Assembly (NCBI GenBank): GCA_004297945.1
Contig: SCRC01000095.1
Location: forward strand, 1 to 38,846
Length of the DNA stretch: 38,846 nt
Origin: Candidimonas sp.
GTDB taxonomy: Bacteria; Pseudomonadota; Gammaproteobacteria; Burkholderiales; Burkholderiaceae_B
Direction of reading: 5' to 3'
In this document: one piece after another, positions 34,459 through 38,846 of the stretch
Numbering within the stretch: position 1 is the stretch's first letter
How the letters are laid out: every line of letters starts with the position of its first letter
Program-made: the position numbers and the translations under genes
Notes under the pieces: generated by a model
What the model was told of the DNA's origin: nothing
Databases searched by the model: none
Seen by the model: only the letters and a program-made list of their open reading frames with translations

Positions 34459-35199
34459 ATGCATGAATACATTGGTTCGCCCAGCGTCGGCCTGACCTTA
34501 TATAAATTGGTTAAGCGCCAGATGCTGGCGGGGCTCTCGGAAGGCGAATGGAAGCCCGGTGAAGCCATACCTGCCGAAAAGCAGCTTAGCCTGCGCTTTA
34601 GCGTATCGATCGGCACCTTGCGCAAGGCCATAGACGAGCTGGTCGCCGAAAATATCCTGATCCGTCACCAGGGCCGCGGCACGTTTGTTGCCATGCACAG
34701 CCGCGACCAGCACCTGTTCAATTTCTTCAACGTGGTGCGGCACGACGGCCAGAGAACAGCCCCAAAATTAAGCCTGCTGCGGTTTGCCAAAGCCAAAGCC
34801 CCTAAAGAGGTCGGCGAGCGACTGGGCATTGCCCGAAGCGCCAAAACGTTTCAGTTCACCAATGTGCTGGCGCTGAACAATAAGCCGGTGCAAGTCGACG
34901 AAATTGTTTTGCCCGAGGCGCTGTTCGCGGGCTTGAGCGAAGCGGAATTGCGCAATCGCCCCAGCACTCTGTACAGCCTGTACCAAGTAGCATATGGCTT
35001 GAACGTTATCCGTATCGAAGAACGCGTGCGCGCAACTCTGGCCAGCGATACCCATGCCAAGTTGCTAAACATAGAACCCGGCCATGCTTTATTGCAAGTG
35101 CACCGGACTGCATTTTCGTATAACAACCAGCCGGTCGAATACCGCGTGTCGCACATCAATACCGACCACTACGAATACTTTCCCAAGATGGCTCAGTAA
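34459..35199 (+). CDS. GntR family regulator with UTRA domain
   Basis: 246 residues. N-terminal winged helix (PAEKQLSLRFSVSIGTLRKA, then IRHQGRGTFVAMHS) followed by a UTRA effector domain (QVDEIVLPEALFAGLSEAEL; HRTAFSYNNQPVEYRVSHI). It is the same class as the regulator at 5381-6169 but clearly different in sequence. Divergent from the orphan binding protein gene, which is its likely target; the 248-bp gap 34211-34458 is AT-rich and would hold both promoters. Its last 7 bp overlap the convergent LysR gene end. The ATG at 34459 lacks a clear ribosome site. Confidence 0.92.
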   Translation: MHEYIGSPSVGLTLYKLVKRQMLAGLSEGEWKPGEAIPAEKQLSLRFSVSIGTLRKAIDELVAENILIRHQGRGTFVAMHSRDQHLFNFFNVVRHDGQRTAPKLSLLRFAKAKAPKEVGERLGIARSAKTFQFTNVLALNNKPVQVDEIVLPEALFAGLSEAELRNRPSTLYSLYQVAYGLNVIRIEERVRATLASDTHAKLLNIEPGHALLQVHRTAFSYNNQPVEYRVSHINTDHYEYFPKMAQ

Positions 35200-36089
35200 G
35201 CTTGCGCCACAGCTGAAAAATAAGACTTTATTTCATGAGTAAAGCCTAGCCGGGAATGATTTTTCCGTTCGAGCAGGCCAACACGCCGGCATATTTGCAC
35301 TTCGGGCAATTCAAGAACCCGCAAGCGGCTATCGTTGGCCCAATCCACATTGGCCAGGCGAGGAACAATCGAACCGCCGAAACCCTGCTTTACCAATTCA
35401 ATAATCGTTTCAATTGAGTTGAGCTCCATTTCCTCGATAGGCGTTGTCGTGAACGAGTCCAATACATTCTGAACCAATTGGCCCGTCCAGGTGCGGCGGT
35501 CAAAGCGCAAGAAAGGCAGTTTGGCCAGCACCTCGTCGGGCGTGAGAGTCATATCGATCGGCATCGCCGCCTGACTAGGCACAATCAAGACCATGGGCTC
35601 GGTGTATAACGGCGTCCAGACCAGCTCCGAACTCAACAACACGGGGGACTGCGTCACCACCGCCGCGTCGAGCTCGCCCTTTTGCACCTTGTGCGCAAAC
35701 TCGTTGGACAAACCCGCGTACAGCTTGACATTAAGACGCGGATGCTTTTTCTTGATAGCCCGCAACGCATCCGAAAACGCCCCCATCAGCGCAGAAACCA
35801 AAGCGCCCATCATCACCGAGCCTGACAACTCGCCGCTTACATTGCTGTCGACCAAACCGTCATAAGCCCTCACAACCGCTTCGATTCCGGCGATTTTGGC
35901 CTGGCCCTGGGGACTAAGCGCAACCGAACGCCCGGTTCGCACAAATAGCTCGCAGTTCAATTCGCGTTCCAGCGCCTTGATCTGCAAGCCGACCGCCGCC
36001 GCGCTCAAGCCTATTTCCGTACCCGCCGCCGCAAAGGTCCCGTAACGCACCACGGCCAAAAAGGTTCTAAGATTTCGAATCGATGACAT
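35193..36089 (-). CDS. LysR family transcriptional regulator
   Basis: 298 residues from the ATG at 36089 (MSSIRNLRTFLAVVRYGTF); the open frame extends 62 codons further but that part overlaps the neighbouring promoter region and lacks family character. The helix-turn-helix contains GLSAAAVGLQIKALERELN, and the remainder is the effector domain (GFGGSIVPRLANVDW). It is divergent from the PheC-like gene across 177 bp and convergent with the GntR gene, overlapping it by 7 bp. The most likely target is the PheC-like gene. Confidence 0.92.
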   Translation of the reverse strand: MSSIRNLRTFLAVVRYGTFAAAGTEIGLSAAAVGLQIKALERELNCELFVRTGRSVALSPQGQAKIAGIEAVVRAYDGLVDSNVSGELSGSVMMGALVSALMGAFSDALRAIKKKHPRLNVKLYAGLSNEFAHKVQKGELDAAVVTQSPVLLSSELVWTPLYTEPMVLIVPSQAAMPIDMTLTPDEVLAKLPFLRFDRRTWTGQLVQNVLDSFTTTPIEEMELNSIETIIELVKQGFGGSIVPRLANVDWANDSRLRVLELPEVQICRRVGLLERKNHSRLGFTHEIKSYFSAVAQAY

Positions 36090-36266
36090 AGGTTCCAACT
36101 TGGGTGGCGCCGAACAAGCAACATAGGGAAAATACCCATACTGCGCGCAATCACGCATTGCATGACACCCGGCATACAGTAAGAATACGCCAGATATCCG
36201 CCGCCAATCAGCGGCGGGACACAACCATAACAAGAAATTCGTTAACGTTAAACCAAGGGAATAATC

Positions 36267-37043
36267 ATGAAGCACCTACTCGCCGCAACCCTGCTGGCCG
36301 CGCCAGCGCTGGCCCTGGCCCAAAACCCGGCCCCCACCGACACCTTAAGCCATGTAATGGAAAGCCACACCTTGCGCGTTTGCAGCCCAGGCGACTACAA
36401 GCCCTTCAGTTTCCAAAAGACAGACGGAAACTTCGAAGGCCTGGATGTGGACCTCATGGCCTCACTGGCCAGCGCTCTGGGTGCCAAAACCCAATTCGTG
36501 AAAACCACCTGGGCCAAGTTGATGAACGACTTCACCTCGGGCAATTGCGATATCGGCGCGGGCGGCATCTCGGTGTCGCTCGAACGCCAGAAAAGAGCCT
36601 ATTTCAGCTCCCCCTACATGATCAACGGCAAAACGCCCATTACGCTATGCACCAACGTTAAAAAATACCAGACCATCGCCGACATCAACAAACCCGATGT
36701 GCGCGTCATCGTGAATCCGGGCGGCAGCAACGAGAAATTCGCCAAAACCTATTTGACGAAAGCCCATATCATCACCCACGACAACAATATCGGCATCTTC
36801 AAGGAACTAGTCGAAGGCCATGCCGACGTCTTCGTGACCGAAGCGGCCGAAGCCAAAGTGCAAAGCAAGCTCAACCCCACGCTCTGCCCCGTCAACCCCA
36901 ACAAGCCATTGCAATATGCCGAAATGGGCTACCTGCTGCCCAGCGGCGACATGCGCTTCAAACTGTTCGTAGACCAGTGGCTGCACCTGGCCAAAGCCAG
37001 CGGCGAATACGCCAAGCTGGCCGACAAGTGGGTGCCGCAGTAA
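36267..37043 (+). CDS. Periplasmic cyclohexadienyl dehydratase-like (PheC) solute-binding protein
   Basis: 258 residues with a signal peptide (ends LALAQ, about residue 19). The mature part is a type 2 periplasmic-binding fold: TLRVCSPGDYKPFSFQ, FEGLDVDLMASLASALG, CDIGAGGISVSLERQKRAYF, VNPGGSNEKFAKTYL and DVFVTEAAEAKVQSKL. These closely match PheC, the secreted cyclohexadienyl dehydratase that turns prephenate or arogenate into phenylpyruvate or phenylalanine, a protein itself derived from amino-acid-binding proteins. It could therefore be an enzyme or a plain ABC binding protein; no ABC genes accompany it. AAGGGA precedes the ATG. Divergent from LysR. Confidence 0.82.
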   Translation: MKHLLAATLLAAPALALAQNPAPTDTLSHVMESHTLRVCSPGDYKPFSFQKTDGNFEGLDVDLMASLASALGAKTQFVKTTWAKLMNDFTSGNCDIGAGGISVSLERQKRAYFSSPYMINGKTPITLCTNVKKYQTIADINKPDVRVIVNPGGSNEKFAKTYLTKAHIITHDNNIGIFKELVEGHADVFVTEAAEAKVQSKLNPTLCPVNPNKPLQYAEMGYLLPSGDMRFKLFVDQWLHLAKASGEYAKLADKWVPQ

Positions 37044-37061
37044 GGGCTGGTGTGTAATGTT

Positions 37062-37262
37062 TTATAGGGACGAGCCCAGCGTAGACGCTGCCAGACGGAA
37101 TGCGCCATCCACCGCCTGCACGAACGTGCGCTCTTCCCGCAAAACGAATCGTTTGGTTTGAGCCATCTTGAAATTTTCCTGCGCCTGCGGATCAGACCTG
37201 ATCCGCGCCCGGTAGGCCTCGTAAGCGGCCAGACTATCGAACTTTACGGTCGCGCGGCCCAT
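37062..37262 (-). pseudogene. 3' remnant of a NIPSNAP family gene
   Basis: Encodes 66 residues resembling the C-terminal half of NIPSNAP proteins ([17 protein letters not shown], then [10 protein letters not shown]), which are usually about 105 residues. In frame, only NAQFQQ precedes the first Met before a stop at about 37281-37283, so the N-terminal half is missing. The higBA promoter lies immediately on that side, suggesting that the gene was cut by arrival of that module or by a deletion. Probably not functional. Confidence 0.6.
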
Positions 37263-37319
37263 CTGCTGAAATTGTGCATTTCACCGTACGTCCGTGGCAG
37301 TCATGGCAGTAGACTGCAT

Positions 37320-37348
37320 TTGACGTTTAACGTTAAGCGTCATACTAT
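37320..37348 (+). promoter_or_regulatory. higBA promoter with operator dyad in the spacer
   Basis: TTGACG (37320-37325), 17-bp spacer, TACTAT (37343-37348). The segment 37322-37341 is a 20-bp inverted repeat matching at 18 positions, centred on AACGTT, so a bound HigA dimer would cover the spacer. The -10 ends 6 bp before the higB ATG, which predicts an almost leaderless higB message. Confidence 0.65.
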
Positions 37349-37354
37349 TTATAC

Positions 37355-37633
37355 ATGATCAAAAGCTTTCGATGCCTCGATACCAAGGCCCTTTACGAAG
37401 GACGCCACACCACTCGGTTTGCAAATTTCAAGGCGGTCGCCGAACGTAAGCTACAAATGCTGGACGGTGCGAACACGCTCGATTTCTTGCGCTCACCACC
37501 CGGCAATCGGCTGGAAGCGCTCAAGGGAAATCGGGTCGGACAGCACAGTATCCGCATCAACAATCAATGGCGCATCTGCTTCGTCTGGACCGAGGAAGGG
37601 CCAGAGAAAGTTGAGATCGTCGATTACCACTGA
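37355..37633 (+). CDS. higB: HigB-type toxin (RelE/ParE superfamily)
   Basis: 92 residues, the size and order of HigB proteins, which are mRNA interferases acting on translating ribosomes. Features: opening MIKSFRCLDTKALYEG, LRSPPGNRLEALKGNRVGQHSIRINNQWRICF with the conserved arginine and tryptophan (QWRI), and the ending VEIVDYH. As usual for higBA, the toxin gene precedes the antitoxin gene. The stop is 13 bp before the higA start. No ribosome binding site can be seen because the predicted transcript starts almost at the ATG. Confidence 0.93.
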   Translation: MIKSFRCLDTKALYEGRHTTRFANFKAVAERKLQMLDGANTLDFLRSPPGNRLEALKGNRVGQHSIRINNQWRICFVWTEEGPEKVEIVDYH

Positions 37634-37646
37634 AATGGAGTCCATT

Positions 37647-37949
37647 ATGCCCAAAAATGGCATGCGCCCGATTCATCCAGGCGAAATCCTGCGAGAGGAA
37701 TATCTCGCCCCGCTAGGCATGAGCGTCAACGCTCTATCCACTATGCTGCATGTGCCCGCCACTCGCATGAACGAGATTATTCGTGAGCGCCGAGGCATCA
37801 CTCCCGATACCGCACTACGGTTGGCCACTTTTTTTGGCGGTGATGCAGCATCGTGGCTAAATCTACAGCAAGCCTACGACCTCAAGGTAACGGAGGCGAA
37901 AGTCGCCAAATTGATTGCTGAAGAAGTTCAGCCACTTGAGCATGTGTAA
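37647..37949 (+). CDS. higA: HigA-type antitoxin, XRE helix-turn-helix
   Basis: 100 residues from the ATG at 37647, chosen because GGAG lies 7 bp upstream; an in-frame ATG at 37635 would add four residues. The family opening RPIHPGEILREEYLAPLGMSV is followed by the helix-turn-helix (NALSTMLHVPATRMNEIIRE) and ITPDTALRLATFFGGDAASWLNLQQAYDL. It should neutralise HigB and repress the promoter through the upstream dyad. Confidence 0.93.
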   Translation: MPKNGMRPIHPGEILREEYLAPLGMSVNALSTMLHVPATRMNEIIRERRGITPDTALRLATFFGGDAASWLNLQQAYDLKVTEAKVAKLIAEEVQPLEHV

Positions 37950-38051
37950 GCCCGACTCCACGAAGGTCGCGCTGATGCGTGGCTTGAGTGATATATTGGC
38001 GCTGATGAAAGGGTCCGATAGCCGGCAGATTATCCACAGCCATTCTCTTTT

Positions 38052-38150
38052 TTACATGGCCAGCTTGGCGCTAACGAGTCGGTTCATGCTCACGCCTTTT
38101 TCCGCCGCTTCAATGACCAATTTCTGATGAACATTAAAATTTCTGTCGCT
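38052..38150 (-). pseudogene. Remnant of a HicB-like antitoxin C terminus
   Basis: On the minus strand about 30 residues ending HQKLVIEAAEKGVSMNRLVSAKLAM resemble the C-terminal ribbon-helix-helix part of HicB antitoxins (LH..L..EA...GVSLN..V...LA). A NFNV stretch just before resembles the preceding beta strand, with the residues between apparently deleted. The frame then runs directly into the CRISPR array, so no start or N-terminal domain remains. Nothing else was recognised in 37950-38176. Confidence 0.5.
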
Positions 38151-38176
38151 GCAACTGCTGCGGCAGGCCAGTTCCG

Positions 38177-38737
38177 GTTTCAATCCACGCACCCGTGAAG
38201 GGTGCGATATGTTCACCTCTGCGGCTTGCTGGCTTGAGAGAGGTTTCAATCCACGCACCCGTGAAGGGTGCGATGCTTTACCAAGACCGGAGCGCAGACT
38301 CTTAGCCTGTTTCAATCCACGCACCCGTGAAGGGTGCGATCTGGCTTTCACGAGCGCGATGTTCAGGCCCAGCAAGTTTCAATCCACGCACCCGTGAAGG
38401 GTGCGATGTGGCGCATTCACCAGGGGTATACGTTTTGCTAGGTTTCAATCCACGCACCCGTGAAGGGTGCGATTCGAGACGCAATAGCACTTTTCAAGGC
38501 CGTGAGCCGTTTCAATCCACGCACCCGTGAAGGGTGCGATGAAGTTTTGCGTAACCTGCGTGAGCGCATTCATGTTTCAATCCACGCACCCGTGAAGGGT
38601 GCGATGCCACCGCCGCGACTGGTGTAACCGGGTTGCCGTGTTTCAATCCACGCACCCGTGAAGGGTGCGATTTGCCACTACCTGCAACTAGGTGACACAC
38701 TATGCGTTTCAATCCACGCACCCGTGAAGGGTGCGGT
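38177..38737 (-). CRISPR. CRISPR array, nine 32-bp repeats, type I-C repeat class
   Basis: Repeats start at 38177, 38243, 38309, 38376, 38442, 38509, 38574, 38640 and 38706. On the plus strand each begins GTTTCAATCCACGC and ends GGGTGCGAT, with a short internal inverted repeat (CGCACCC/GGGTGCG). Eight spacers of 33-35 bp, all different. The first eight repeats are identical; the ninth (38706-38737) has GGT instead of GAT at its end. In type I-C systems the transcribed strand ends in ATTGAAAC, which here is the minus strand, so transcription is predicted from high to low coordinates with the leader at 38738 onward. No cas gene is in the window. Confidence 0.97.
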
Positions 38738-38846
38738 CGTTGTCAAGCTAGTTGTCGCCTGAGTGATTGGATTTAAGCGGCCTTTTTCTCCTCGCTACAA
38801 GGCTTGTCTTGAACCTGTTTTTCTATGACCTGTTGATCTGGATTCA
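38738..38846. other. Right flank of the CRISPR array, possible leader
   Basis: 109 bp to the window end. By repeat polarity this is the leader side, and type I-C cas2 would be expected beyond it. It contains a pyrimidine-rich stretch (CCTTTTTCTCCTCGC) but I found no clear promoter or coding sequence in it. Confidence 0.3.

Noticed and set aside
35193..36275. Longer LysR protein with a 62-residue N-terminal extension
   Set aside because: The LysR domain begins exactly at the ATG at 36089; the extension spans the divergent promoter region and overlaps the PheC-like gene start.
38209..38721. Open frames with SHPSRVRGLK or FNPRTREGCD repeats
   Set aside because: These are translations of the CRISPR repeats; such spurious proteins are a common annotation error.

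Overview
This window looks like accessory metabolic DNA from a betaproteobacterium, most likely Burkholderiales/Alcaligenaceae. That is an inference from three Bug-type (TctC-like) periplasmic receptors without their membrane partners, the many LysR/GntR-controlled catabolic operons, and close protein resemblance to this group. No rRNA, tRNA, insertion sequence or phage gene was seen.

Region 1 (1-6169, minus strand): one apparent operon running GntR regulator, Bug receptor, phosphosulfolactate-synthase (ComA)-like protein, DUF3604/PHP-like metalloprotein, and kbl (2-amino-3-ketobutyrate CoA ligase, cut by the window start). Region 2 (6467-13037, plus strand): a sulfolactate degradation set consisting of suyA and suyB (sulfite release), a taurine/nitrate-type ABC ATPase and permease, slcC and comC (the two dehydrogenases that interconvert sulfolactate stereoisomers through sulfopyruvate) and a TauE/SafE anion exporter for the released sulfite. 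Regions 1 and 2 are divergent around a promoter and REP region, so a sulfolactate catabolic set and a sulfolactate-forming-type enzyme share a control region. Region 3 (13070-16758): SDR, Bug receptor and TauD-type dioxygenase operon, divergent from a LysR gene.

Region 4 (17010-23375, minus strand): seven tightly packed genes encoding a complete complex II-like set (Fe-S subunit, two small cytochrome b-type anchors, flavoprotein), with a class I fumarase/tartrate dehydratase alpha/beta pair inserted between anchors and flavoprotein and a thiamine-diphosphate enzyme at the end. Region 5 (23776-32923, minus strand): LysR gene, then 3-hydroxyacyl-CoA dehydrogenase, thiolase, glutaryl-CoA dehydrogenase, NDP-forming acyl-CoA ligase, Bug receptor and enoyl-CoA hydratase. 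Together these suffice on paper to take glutarate to two acetyl-CoA and CO2.

Region 6 (33197-37043): an orphan NitT/TauT-type binding protein divergent from a second GntR gene, then LysR divergent from a PheC-like periplasmic protein. Region 7 (37062-38846): a NIPSNAP remnant, a higBA toxin-antitoxin pair with a visible promoter and operator, a HicB-like remnant, and a nine-repeat CRISPR array of type I-C repeat class with no cas gene in view.

Nearly every large intergenic gap carries a REP family: a TGTAGC head followed by a 7-bp stem with a CTTGT loop. Four arm sequences occur with compensatory changes, and four different tandem arrays have grown from the REP head.
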